From assembly GCF_000392615.1 (NCBI RefSeq), contig NZ_KB933398.1, positions 3,209,705-3,273,704 of the forward strand: a stretch of DNA of 64,000 bases. Reading direction: 5' to 3'. Below the pieces are notes generated by a model that worked only from the letters and a program-made list of their open reading frames with translations, was not told the DNA's origin and searched no databases. Shown here one piece after another: positions 9,926 through 17,912 of the stretch. This stretch comes from Lysinibacillus sphaericus OT4b.31 (GTDB lineage Bacteria > Bacillota > Bacilli > Bacillales_A > Planococcaceae). Both the position numbers and the translations under genes were made by a program. Position 1 is the stretch's first letter, and every line of letters starts with the position of its first letter.

Positions 9926-11071
9926 TTAATTTGCGAGTCTTCGTACAATTGTTGCTGTTTTTTCTGCGGCTTGTCGTACATCATCTTCCGTTAAACCTTC
10001 ACCAAAGCTAAAACGAATTGAATTGCGTAATTCCTCAGCGCCTTGCCCAAACATCGCAACTAACACATGTGAAGGTTCAATTGAGCCCGCTGTACACGCT
10101 GAACCACTTGAGGCACAAATGCCCGCCATATCAAGATTTACTAAAAATGATTCTACTTCCATGCCTGTAAAGCTTATATTCAATACATGTGGTAGTACAT
10201 CTTTTGTATCTCCATTTACATGGAATGACAGTTTTCCTTGTGTGAAAACATCAAGCATAATTTGCTTAAAGTGATTGTACAGTGCACGCTTGTCTGAACG
10301 CAACTCACTTGCACTTTGGACGGCTGCAGCAAAAGCAAGAACAGCAGGTACATTTTCAGTACCCGCACGACGTTTTTTCTCCTGTGAACCACCAAGTATA
10401 TAACTAGCGAGCGGCGTACCTGTCTTGTGATAAAGGAAGCCAATTCCTTTAGGTCCATTCATCTTATGTGCAGATACACTTAACAAATCAACTTGTAACT
10501 CTGTTACATCAAATGTCTCTAATCCATAGGCCTGTACAGCATCTGTATGGAATGTCGCTTGATGGTTGCGTAACAACTCACCAATTTCAGCAATTGGTTG
10601 AATGGTACCAACCTCATTATTACCGTACATAATCGTTACTAGTATCGTTTCCTCACGGAGTGCCCTCTGAACCGCTTCTACAGAAACGCGCCCCTCGGTA
10701 TCTACTGGTAAATATGTCACATCAAAGCCTTCTCGCTCAAGCTTTTCGCACGTATGTAACACTGCATGATGTTCAATTTGTGTTGTAATAATATGCTTAC
10801 CTTCAGTAGCGCGTGCATAAGCTGTACCTAGAATCGCTGTATTATCAGCTTCTGTGCCGCCACTTGTTAGAATAATTTCACCTGACTTTGCACCGATGGA
10901 CTGCGCCAGTACTTCACGTGCATCATCTAATTGTTTGCGTGACTCTCTACCTGCACCATGAATGCTTGATGCATTCCCATATACCGCACGCATCGCTAAA
11001 GTCATAGCGTCAATTACCTTGTCATTCATTGGTGATGTCGCTGCATGATCAAGATAGATGTATGAATTCAT
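9926..11071 (-). CDS. Cysteine desulfurase (YrvO-like)
   Basis: A PLP-dependent class V enzyme that removes sulfur from cysteine to leave an enzyme persulfide. The PLP lysine lies in SVSAHKMNGPKGIGF, and the catalytic cysteine is in the short SSGSACTAGS loop typical of IscS-like group I enzymes. The N-terminal YLDHAATSP and GGTEADNTAI motifs are present, and the 381-aa length fits. It sits between cymR and mnmA, so its likely job is tRNA thiolation rather than general Fe-S assembly. GGAG lies just upstream of the ATG. An unusual structured leader of about 200 nt precedes it. Confidence 0.95.
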   Translation of the reverse strand: MNSYIYLDHAATSPMNDKVIDAMTLAMRAVYGNASSIHGAGRESRKQLDDAREVLAQSIGAKSGEIILTSGGTEADNTAILGTAYARATEGKHIITTQIEHHAVLHTCEKLEREGFDVTYLPVDTEGRVSVEAVQRALREETILVTIMYGNNEVGTIQPIAEIGELLRNHQATFHTDAVQAYGLETFDVTELQVDLLSVSAHKMNGPKGIGFLYHKTGTPLASYILGGSQEKKRRAGTENVPAVLAFAAAVQSASELRSDKRALYNHFKQIMLDVFTQGKLSFHVNGDTKDVLPHVLNISFTGMEVESFLVNLDMAGICASSGSACTAGSIEPSHVLVAMFGQGAEELRNSIRFSFGEGLTEDDVRQAAEKTATIVRRLAN

Positions 11072-11084
11072 GTTGAAAACTCCT

Positions 11085-11280
11085 TTATACGAAAAGCGCT
11101 AAAGTGCCCTTTTACCCTCGACGATCAGTTGCCATAAAAACATCACACCTTGGATGATTACCGAACTCCCAGCATGTCGAAAAAATCACAGTAAAGTGCG
11201 AATTCACACTTCTACAGGGGATTTCTTGACACCATGAGTCCACAGCTATGTGGCAACAATTAACATCTCGAAGGGTGGCG
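11085..11280 (-). ncRNA. Candidate structured leader RNA of cysteine desulfurase
   Basis: The 226-nt gap between cymR and the desulfurase gene folds strongly on paper. ACCCTTCGA (11276-11268) pairs with TCGAGGGT (11121-11114), leaving one bulged base. GTTGCCA (11257-11251) pairs with TGGCAAC (11134-11128). Inside are hairpins such as AGTGTG-AATT-CGCACT (11210-11195). A further hairpin with arms AAAAGGGC and GCGCTTTT lies just before the ribosome-binding site. I do not recognise a T-box, S-box or 6S signature. Transcription as a leader is inferred from strand and position. Confidence 0.4.
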
Positions 11281-11297
11281 CTTTAGCCTAGACTTTT

Positions 11298-11717
11298 TTA
11301 AATATAGAACATATAGCCATCTACTACATTTCCTTCTGTGTATTGTGCTAAATCTTCAATTGTCGTTGTATCTAAAACATTTTTTACAGCGTCACGGATT
11401 CGAAGCCACAACTCACGTTGAGGTGCTTCTTCATTTTCGATTCCTTCTACCGGCTGGATTGGACCTTCTAAGACACTAATAACACTCGCTGCCGAAATTT
11501 CACTTGGTGGATTCGCTAACATATAACCACCGTATGCACCGCGCACACTTTTTACTAAGCCTGAGTTACGTAATGGCGATACTAATTGCTCTAAGTATGC
11601 TTCAGAAAGTTCCTTTTCTGCGGCAATTTTACGTAGTGGAATTGGACCTTCACCATAATGTTTTGCCAATTCAATCATAATTGTCAGCCCGTAGCGGCCC
11701 TTTGTTGAAATTTTCAT
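11298..11717 (-). CDS. cymR: Rrf2-family cysteine regulator CymR
   Basis: A winged-helix repressor of cysteine and sulfur metabolism; in B. subtilis it acts with CysK. The opening MKISTKGRYGLTIMIELA and the helix-turn-helix LRKIAAEKELSEAYLEQLVSPLR are diagnostic of Rrf2/CymR. The 139-aa length is typical. It lacks the three-cysteine Fe-S cluster motif of IscR, as expected for CymR. It precedes the desulfurase gene on the same strand and diverges from rarA. Confidence 0.92.
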   Translation of the reverse strand: MKISTKGRYGLTIMIELAKHYGEGPIPLRKIAAEKELSEAYLEQLVSPLRNSGLVKSVRGAYGGYMLANPPSEISAASVISVLEGPIQPVEGIENEEAPQRELWLRIRDAVKNVLDTTTIEDLAQYTEGNVVDGYMFYI

Positions 11718-11851
11718 TTTATCACCCTCATTAGTCTAGTCAAAATACTAAAGACAGTATATCATAATATCCGCTCGTAGAACTCGGAAATAGTCCTATA
11801 ACGATATGATATACTATAAATTAGAACAAGCGTACGAACGGAGGATGACTT

Positions 11852-13141
11852 TTGCATAATGAACCACTTGCTTATCGCATGCGACCACATACACTCGATG
11901 AAATCGTTGGTCAACAAGATTTCGTCGGACCTGATACCGCTCTTTATAAAATGATTCAAAATGGACATGTCCCGTCCATGTTACTTTATGGTGAACCAGG
12001 TATTGGCAAAACGTCAATTGCCAATGCAATTGCTGGTAGCTCGCAGCTGTCATACTTTTCTTTAAATGCGACTCGCGCAGGGAAAAAAGATGTGGAGGAC
12101 ATTGTACAGGAAGCAAGAATATCCGGTAAAGTCCTACTTTTTTTGGACGAAATTCATCGCTTTAATAAATTACAGCAGGATACGTTATTACCACACGTTG
12201 AAAACGGCTCCATCGTGTTGATTGGAGCCACTACAGAGAATCCATATCATGATGTGAATCCAGCTATTCGCTCGCGCTGTGGGGAAATCCACCAGTTAAA
12301 ACGGCTAACTACTGAGAATTTAGTTGAGCTCATCAAAAAGGCCCTTACTGATGAGAAGCAAGGGCTTGGTAAATATGAATTTGTGCTATCGGAAGAACAA
12401 ATTGAACAAATTGCAACAGCGGCTAATGGTGATGCTCGTAAAGCACTTACTTTACTTGAATCGATTTACTATGCGAGCGATGAAGTAAATGGACAAACAA
12501 TTGCCTCAAACCATATCATCGAACACCTCATCGGGCGAATAGGTGTATACGGTGATAAAAACGGGTCTCATTTTTATAATTTACTGTCCGCCCTGCAAAA
12601 ATCAGTGCGTGGAAGTGATACGAATGCCGCATTATATTATTTAGCACATTTGTTGGAAAGCGGTGATTTAGTAGCTGTTAGTCGACGCTTACTCGTTATG
12701 GCTTATGAAGATATCGGACTTGCTAATCCAGATGTCGGTGCCCATATGCTCGCCGCCGTGCAAGCAGCAGAACGGCTCGGCTTACCTGAGGCCCGTATCC
12801 CCCTAGCAAGTGCTGTCATTGAAATGTGCCTTGCTTCGAAATCAAATTCTGCCATTTTAGCAATTGATGCGGCCATTGCCAGCATCAACGAGGGGAAAAC
12901 AGGTGATATTCCACTTCATCTACGTGACGCTCATTACAGTGATGCACAAGATTTAGGTCATGTTGGCTACAAATACCCTCACAATAGCCCTCTCGGCACT
13001 TTCGGCGGCTGGGTGGATCAGCAGTATTTACCTGACGCACTGGTTGACACAGAATTTTACAAGCCCGTTATTGCAGGCGAAGAGAAACGAATGGCAGGTA
13101 TCTACGAAAAATTGAAAACGTTTCAGCATAATAAGAAGTGA
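11852..13141 (+). CDS. rarA: Replication-associated recombination protein RarA
   Basis: An AAA+ ATPase related to the clamp loader, acting at stalled replication forks with SSB (MgsA/YrvN in Firmicutes). Walker A GEPGIGKTS lies near residue 45, Walker B LLFLDEIHRFNK follows, and sensor 1 is in IGATTENPYHD. The C-terminal tetramerisation region has the typical YEDIGLANPDVGAHMLA and KYPHNSPLGTFGGWVDQQYLPD blocks. The start is TTG with GGAGG upstream. A clear terminator follows at once. Confidence 0.95.
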   Translation: MHNEPLAYRMRPHTLDEIVGQQDFVGPDTALYKMIQNGHVPSMLLYGEPGIGKTSIANAIAGSSQLSYFSLNATRAGKKDVEDIVQEARISGKVLLFLDEIHRFNKLQQDTLLPHVENGSIVLIGATTENPYHDVNPAIRSRCGEIHQLKRLTTENLVELIKKALTDEKQGLGKYEFVLSEEQIEQIATAANGDARKALTLLESIYYASDEVNGQTIASNHIIEHLIGRIGVYGDKNGSHFYNLLSALQKSVRGSDTNAALYYLAHLLESGDLVAVSRRLLVMAYEDIGLANPDVGAHMLAAVQAAERLGLPEARIPLASAVIEMCLASKSNSAILAIDAAIASINEGKTGDIPLHLRDAHYSDAQDLGHVGYKYPHNSPLGTFGGWVDQQYLPDALVDTEFYKPVIAGEEKRMAGIYEKLKTFQHNKK

Positions 13142-13169
13142 TGCCGCTGGAAGTCGCATCACTTTTTTT
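13136..13169 (+). terminator. Terminator of rarA
   Basis: AAGTGATGC (13136-13144) pairs with GCATCACTT (13156-13164), followed by a run of Ts. The left arm overlaps the rarA stop codon. Confidence 0.85.
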
Positions 13170-13170
13170 A

Positions 13171-13443
13171 CTATTTAACTTGTAATTTTGATACTGAGTG
13201 GGCAAGCGTACCGATCACAAGTGATACACGTTCCATATCAAAACGCACGTGTTGAATTTGCGCCATCATCTTCCTCCTTTGACTTTGATACCAGATTGAC
13301 AACACAGACATTAAAAGGTATCCAATCAAAAGTACCACTCGTGAAGTCGCCGTCTTACGCTCCATCAAAAAAATTAATTCACATAACAACGGATTAATTT
13401 TTCTGATAATAAGAAAAACAGGATAACTGTTTTTGGCAATCAT
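13171..13443 (-). CDS. Small hypothetical membrane protein
   Basis: This 90-aa frame starts with an ATGA overlap on the stop codon of the preceding gene (13440-14150), which favours coupled translation. It has one good membrane segment (VVLLIGYLLMSVLSIWY, about residues 36-52) and a weaker hydrophobic stretch near the N-terminus. The rest is basic. An internal ATG at 13365 would give a 64-aa one-span protein. I know no family. The coding call rests on the overlap and hydrophobic pattern only. Confidence 0.5.
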   Translation of the reverse strand: MIAKNSYPVFLIIRKINPLLCELIFLMERKTATSRVVLLIGYLLMSVLSIWYQSQRRKMMAQIQHVRFDMERVSLVIGTLAHSVSKLQVK

Positions 13444-14150
13444 CCTGTAAAACCTGCTTTATTGTTTGTGTATCGATTACTATAAAATAAATTTAATGTT
13501 TCGGCTACATTTCGCATTGAAGGTAATGTTGTCATTTCTTTGGCATCAACTTTTTCATGTAAATAGTTAACAAAATTATATGTTTGAAACAGTAAGCTAG
13601 CAAACTCTTGATTATTATTCTGTACCTCTAAGCGTATTGATTTCACTGCAATTGCTTGAGCCACTGCCTGTTCTCTCGTTATGGAAGTTTGGTCGTCATC
13701 AGCATTATCATCTGTCGTTCGATATAGGAACTTTAAAGCATCGTAAACCGCCTGATTGTCGCTAAATCGCTCCTTTAGCCACTGCATCACAAATTGTAAA
13801 AAGATAACGGCATAAATGAGTGAAAGACATTCATTTTCACGAGACTTTGCTGCCAAACGTTTAAAGTGCTCCTCTTGCGTCACTAACTCGAAAAGAATCA
13901 AACGAATCGGATACAACATTGCATGTCCGCTATTGATAAATAATTTTTCAAGGTCTTTGTACATTGCCAGCCAAATATCCCTCACCAACGAAATAGATTT
14001 TCTAGTAGATAGCGCCAATTGACATTGTATGAGCCCCTGTTCAAGCGTTGGTTTTATAAGTTGATTAAACAATAATTCATCCTCTTTGCTGACTAATAGA
14101 AGCGGTTTTTCTAAATCAAACAAATCGATTTCAATGCCGTTTACTAACAT
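13440..14150 (-). CDS. Uncharacterised 236-aa protein
   Basis: A convincing gene with AAGGGGGC 6 nt before its ATG, but no family I recognise. The protein is mainly helical and leucine-rich, with one hydrophobic helix near residues 110-128 (LSLIYAVIFLQFVMQWL) and an acidic NADDDQ segment near residue 150. It looks cytoplasmic or peripherally membrane-bound. It is followed by the small membrane-protein frame with an ATGA overlap. Further uncharacterised genes on the same strand lie upstream. Confidence 0.75.
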   Translation of the reverse strand: MLVNGIEIDLFDLEKPLLLVSKEDELLFNQLIKPTLEQGLIQCQLALSTRKSISLVRDIWLAMYKDLEKLFINSGHAMLYPIRLILFELVTQEEHFKRLAAKSRENECLSLIYAVIFLQFVMQWLKERFSDNQAVYDALKFLYRTTDDNADDDQTSITREQAVAQAIAVKSIRLEVQNNNQEFASLLFQTYNFVNYLHEKVDAKEMTTLPSMRNVAETLNLFYSNRYTNNKAGFTG

Positions 14151-14379
14151 TGCTAAGCCCCCTTCCTACAAAGTGATATGTTGAGCTCTACTACTTTTTC
14201 ACATTTCTACTTCATGCATTTATCCTATATTAACCTTGTTGATTGGCATCTTTCTGCTTTTTTTATCTATATTTCGACATAAAACTTTAAATACCTCTAT
14301 TGGCTGTAGCTTACATATCAGCAAAATTCCTTGCCTTACAAAAAGACCGTACGCTAATTTTAAAGATAAAGTGAAACTT

Positions 14380-14410
14380 CAAGCAGTGGGAGTTCTTCAT
14401 CCCCACTGCT
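14380..14410. repeat. Isolated perfect hairpin in 400-nt gene-free gap
   Basis: AAGCAGTGGG (14380-14389) and CCCACTGCTT (14401-14410) form a 10-bp perfect stem with an 11-nt loop and no T tract. It is the main structure in the gap 14151-14552. It could be a relic of an insertion-sequence end, but no transposase is near. The rest of the gap shows nothing else clear except the terminator at 14512-14540. Confidence 0.5.
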
Positions 14411-14511
14411 TGTTTCGGGCTTTTACGGTCAGTTGATCGTCCACCCCGTTCACTTATTGTCATCTTTCCACTTGGCGTCGGCTTACTGACCGTTATGGCG
14501 GGATCAAAAAA

Positions 14512-14540
14512 ACCATTGCCTCTTTACTAATGACAATGGT
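14512..14540 (-). terminator. Terminator after the 188-aa hypothetical gene
   Basis: ACCATTG/CAATGGT arms (14512-14518 and 14534-14540) are followed on the minus strand by seven Ts, just after the stop of the gene at 14553. Confidence 0.75.
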
Positions 14541-14552
14541 AAAAATTCAATA

Positions 14553-15119
14553 TTATTCAGTGGTTTCCTTCTCAACAAAGACTTTAAATTGATGTAAACA
14601 TTGTTTCACATCACCTTTTTGCGCTAAAACTCCTTCGCGCAGTGCAGTAGTCTTTTCATCATCTCCAACAACTTCATGATAGAGTGCAAAAATAGCTGTC
14701 AAAAATTCTTCATTTTCTTCCTGTTCAATACTTGGTAATGAGTAGGCAGCAATAGCCAATAATCGCTCCACTTTTTCTGGTGTTTTTTGCAGCTCATTTG
14801 TTGCATAATAGGTAGATGCTGCTAAAAAATAGCAAAGCTTTGCACTACAATCTATAAACAGGTGCCAATACGTATTCGCAGTCGGTAATTCACCAGCCAG
14901 ACCAGCCACATGCTCTTTATAAAAGGTTGTTACTTGTACATATAAAGGTTTTAGTCCTCGCATTGCCTTTGTATAATTGTTAGATGTGTCCAGATAGTCA
15001 AATACAATACTATTCATTTTGTCTTGGAGTTTTACAATATCTAAATGATCACGAATTACTTGTATTTCCATTTTCCCACTCTCCCATGTTCTCATTTGTT
15101 TTATCAAACGCCAGTCCAA
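14553..15119 (-). CDS. Uncharacterised 188-aa helical protein
   Basis: A soluble, probably all-helical protein with no family I recognise. Notable stretches are IVFDYLDTSNNYTKAMRGLKP and a glutamate-rich segment (EQEENEEFLTAI) near residue 135. It has no signal peptide. The start is uncertain: TTG 15119 opens the frame, but ATG 15071 is preceded by GGGAG and may be used, giving 172 aa. A terminator follows. The gene lies among other uncharacterised genes between rarA and tcdA, a variable spot of this neighbourhood. Confidence 0.65.
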   Translation of the reverse strand: MDWRLIKQMRTWESGKMEIQVIRDHLDIVKLQDKMNSIVFDYLDTSNNYTKAMRGLKPLYVQVTTFYKEHVAGLAGELPTANTYWHLFIDCSAKLCYFLAASTYYATNELQKTPEKVERLLAIAAYSLPSIEQEENEEFLTAIFALYHEVVGDDEKTTALREGVLAQKGDVKQCLHQFKVFVEKETTE

Positions 15120-15292
15120 CTTCCCCTAAGTAGTCCTGTACATTCCAAACAAATTTACTACTTGTGTATATATATTGGAATTATTCAAATTATAGCAATA
15201 AACCAAAAGAAGAAGTGAGCTCATGAAAAAAATAAGGCAATTTCGTGAATTCTTAGCATTTTGCGAACGTGAGATTTATTATCTTGGTAAAA

Positions 15293-15679
15293 TTAAACTC
15301 TTTGCACGTAGACATCAAACAGGAATTGTTCTTTTTCTCCATCAATTATTTCTACGATACAGCCATTGACATACTTTTTAATTCTATGTTTTGGACTATA
15401 AAAATACGCATTATTGGAAATTAGCCATTCGCTTAACGTCAGTTCACTGGCAGGTTGTTGCTCTGTTAATATACGTTTATGACGAAGTATATCAGCCATT
15501 TTATAAAAACCATCTGATAATTCATAAGCAGATACATCAAAATTGAAAATAGGTGTCACAACCTGTCCAACATCAAAAATATGTATTGTCCGTCTAGCCT
15601 CATCAATTGCTAACTCCACTGTGCTAATTTCATCGAATAGATTCAAGCCTCTATATTCCATTTGATAAATTTGCTCCAT
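15293..15679 (-). CDS. Uncharacterised 128-aa protein
   Basis: GAGGAGG lies close to the ATG, so the gene is credible. The protein is soluble, begins MEQIYQMEYRGLNLFDEIST and has alternating beta-like strands (TIHIFDVGQVVTPIFNFDV). No catalytic motif or family is recognised. It stands alone between the tcdA terminator and the 188-aa gene. It is not part of the usual backbone, so it is probably lineage-specific. Confidence 0.65.
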   Translation of the reverse strand: MEQIYQMEYRGLNLFDEISTVELAIDEARRTIHIFDVGQVVTPIFNFDVSAYELSDGFYKMADILRHKRILTEQQPASELTLSEWLISNNAYFYSPKHRIKKYVNGCIVEIIDGEKEQFLFDVYVQRV

Positions 15680-15720
15680 TATAATGCCTCCTCATTTTTC
15701 AACTGTCCTATTGTAACATA

Positions 15721-15763
15721 GAAAAAGTAGCCGTCTCTAAAGTCACTTGAGACGACTACTTTC
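15721..15763 (-). terminator. Terminator of tcdA
   Basis: An interrupted stem (AAAGTAG/CTACTTT plus CGTCTC/GAGACG, one mismatch) has a T run on its minus-strand 3' side. It lies about 135 nt downstream of tcdA. Confidence 0.75.
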
Positions 15764-15898
15764 TGTTTCAAAAAAACTCCAGTATATAGCACTTACTTTT
15801 TGGAAAGCACTCCTCATCAAAACGAAATGACTCATCATTTTTCAGAAGTTAATACTAAAAGAAATATTGTTTGAAGCTATATACTATAGAACACTGAA

Positions 15899-16660
15899 TT
15901 AGCCTTGCACACGTGTAATTTTCACATCTGCTAAAATGGTGTTCACTACCCAACTTGCGGCAATTAAACCTGCAACTGAGGGTACAAAGGCATTGGAAGA
16001 TGGGGGCATTTTCGCCTTACGAATGGCTGCATCAGGTTTTCCTACATGTTCTACAACATCTGGACGCACCACAATCGGACTTTCATCGGAGAACACGACA
16101 GTTATGCCTTTATGAATGCCATCTTTCCGTAGTTTTGTGCGTATGACTTTTGCCAATGGATCTGTATGTGTTTTAGAAATATCGGCAATTTTGAAGCGTG
16201 TTGGATCCATTTTATTTGCCGCTCCCATGCTTGATATAATAGGGATATTACGCTTTAGGCATTCTTTCATAATATGGATTTTATACATCACTGTATCACT
16301 CGCATCAATGACATAGTCAATGCCCTGTGCAAAGAATTCCTCATATGTTTCTTCCGTATAAAACATATGCATATCAATCACTTCACACTCTGGATTAATA
16401 TCAGCTATGCGCTCTTTCATGGTACCTGATTTTGATTTACCTACCGTTGAAAGATATGCGACTAGTTGACGATTGACGTTCGTAATATCTACATTATCCT
16501 TATCTACTAAAATGATACGGCCAATACCACTGCGTGCACATGCCTCCGCTGCAAATGACCCGACACCACCAACACCTAAAATGGCCACTGTTGTATTTTT
16601 TAAAAGTTCGAGTCCCTCTGTGCCAATTGCGAGCTCGTTACGTGAAAATTGATGTAACAT
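15899..16660 (-). CDS. tcdA: tRNA threonylcarbamoyladenosine dehydratase TcdA
   Basis: An E1-like (ThiF/MoeB fold) ATP-dependent enzyme that cyclises t6A37 of ANN-decoding tRNAs to ct6A. The nucleotide-binding GVGGVGSFAAEACARSG lies near residue 30, and FSRNELAIGTEGLELL is typical of the TcdA N-terminus. The protein is 253 aa from ATG 16660, which I prefer because GGAG sits 9 nt upstream. A further ATG at 16675 has no site. Equivalent to yrvM of the B. subtilis locus, near 6S RNA and aspS. Confidence 0.93.
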   Translation of the reverse strand: MLHQFSRNELAIGTEGLELLKNTTVAILGVGGVGSFAAEACARSGIGRIILVDKDNVDITNVNRQLVAYLSTVGKSKSGTMKERIADINPECEVIDMHMFYTEETYEEFFAQGIDYVIDASDTVMYKIHIMKECLKRNIPIISSMGAANKMDPTRFKIADISKTHTDPLAKVIRTKLRKDGIHKGITVVFSDESPIVVRPDVVEHVGKPDAAIRKAKMPPSSNAFVPSVAGLIAASWVVNTILADVKITRVQG

Positions 16661-16936
16661 TCCTACACTCTCCATTTATTGAAATTTTTATTAGTAAACC
16701 TAGTTATATACTAAGATAAAATCAAACCTATATTACATTTTATCACGATATTCATCAAGTGAAAATTACTACGAAAATAAGTTGTTAGGCAAATTCGATA
16801 AAAATAGCGCTTTTTTCATATTAAATAAACGAGAATTGAAATTCGCCCGATTCCCCAAATGTGGGAAAATGGGACTTTTACATTCAGCATTTTAGCAGTA
16901 ATAATCTTTCTTCCAAGAGTACAAGGCTTTGATAAG

Positions 16937-17815
16937 TCAGTTCTTACTTTTAAAAACCTTTTTCGCAACTGCAAGAAATTCTCTAACTGCAGGGGACGCT
17001 TCTTTTACAGAAGGACAAGCTAAAGCCACATGACGCCAATGGGTTAAATTTAAGGTACCTAATTGAACGTTTGGCTGCGTTTTTAAAAATAACTCCGGAC
17101 CAATTGTAATGCCAAGACCTTCCTGTACCATATTTGCTATTGTATTACAATCATGCACTTCAAAACGAATAGTTGGGTGTATATTTTCTTGCTTAAACAA
17201 AGCTTCAATATGCCGTTGATACATCCCTGTTGGCATAATAAAAGGTTCTTTTTGCAAATCTTGAATATTTATAATTTCTTGGTAATTCAACATATGATTA
17301 CGGGGAAATGCTACAACCATTTTATCTTTAATAAGAGGTATTATTTCAAATGTCGAAGTTGAATCCATTTCTACAACAAACCCAATGTCAATAATACCAA
17401 TATTTAGCCATTCTGTTATTTCCTCATATGAACCCTCATAAAATTTAAACTCTATTTGTGAATGCTTTTTCTGAAATTCAGAAAGTATTTTCGGTAATAA
17501 ACAGGATGATGCACTGGCAAAAGTACCGATACGAATCGTACCTATTTCTAGATTTCTAACTAATGCAATCTCCTGATTAATATGTTCCATTCTATTTAAA
17601 ATTTCTCTGATGTGAAGAAGTGATTTTTGCCCTATCTCAGTCAGTGTAATCCCCTTTCTTCGATCACGATTTATTAATAAAACTCCCCACTCTGATTCTA
17701 AACTCGTCATAGCATGACTCACTGCAGACTGGGTCATATTTAATTGTTGAGAAGCTTTCGTAAAGCTTCCAAGCTCTGCAATTTTACTAAATACTTCAAA
17801 ACGCGCAAAACTCAT
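16937..17815 (-). CDS. LysR-family transcriptional regulator
   Basis: A DNA-binding regulator with an N-terminal winged helix (SFTKASQQLNMTQSAVSHAMTSLE) and a periplasmic-binding-like effector domain starting near residue 90 (IGTIRIGTFASASSCLLP). I prefer ATG 17815, with AAAGGAGATGAG upstream at a long spacing. The frame stays open to ATG 17860, which lacks a site. It is divergent from an MFS exporter gene, the usual arrangement for a regulator of that transporter. A perfect palindrome lies in the gap. The effector is unknown. Confidence 0.9.
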   Translation of the reverse strand: MSFARFEVFSKIAELGSFTKASQQLNMTQSAVSHAMTSLESEWGVLLINRDRRKGITLTEIGQKSLLHIREILNRMEHINQEIALVRNLEIGTIRIGTFASASSCLLPKILSEFQKKHSQIEFKFYEGSYEEITEWLNIGIIDIGFVVEMDSTSTFEIIPLIKDKMVVAFPRNHMLNYQEIINIQDLQKEPFIMPTGMYQRHIEALFKQENIHPTIRFEVHDCNTIANMVQEGLGITIGPELFLKTQPNVQLGTLNLTHWRHVALACPSVKEASPAVREFLAVAKKVFKSKN

Positions 17816-17857
17816 GAGTAAACGCTCATCTCCTTTATGAAAAATATCAATTTTACT

Positions 17858-17869
17858 CATGATATCATG
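17858..17869. promoter_or_regulatory. Palindrome in LysR/MFS divergent region
   Basis: CATGATATCATG is a perfect 12-bp palindrome in the divergent gap between the LysR gene and the MFS gene. It is a plausible LysR-type binding site; no experiment or second copy supports it. Confidence 0.4.
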
Positions 17870-17912
17870 TTAGATAAAATAAAAAACACGATAGAAAAAG
17901 GAGTGGAGAATT

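Noticed and set aside
11085-11280. Second 6S RNA or a cysteine T-box before the desulfurase
   Set aside because: It has a closing stem but no large 6S-type central bubble or 17-bp-spaced promoter that I could find, and no GGTGG-AACCGCGG-type T-box motif.
14380-14410. IS200/IS605 end
   Set aside because: Only a hairpin is present; no tnpA, tnpB or second end was found.
14236-14436. A 66-codon + strand frame in the 400-nt gap
   Set aside because: No ribosome-binding site, low-complexity hydrophobic start, and it runs through the hairpin at 14380.
15223-15369. A 48-codon + strand frame starting MKKIRQFREFLAF
   Set aside because: It overlaps the 3' end of the opposing 128-aa gene by about 77 nt, has only a weak upstream site and no clear promoter.
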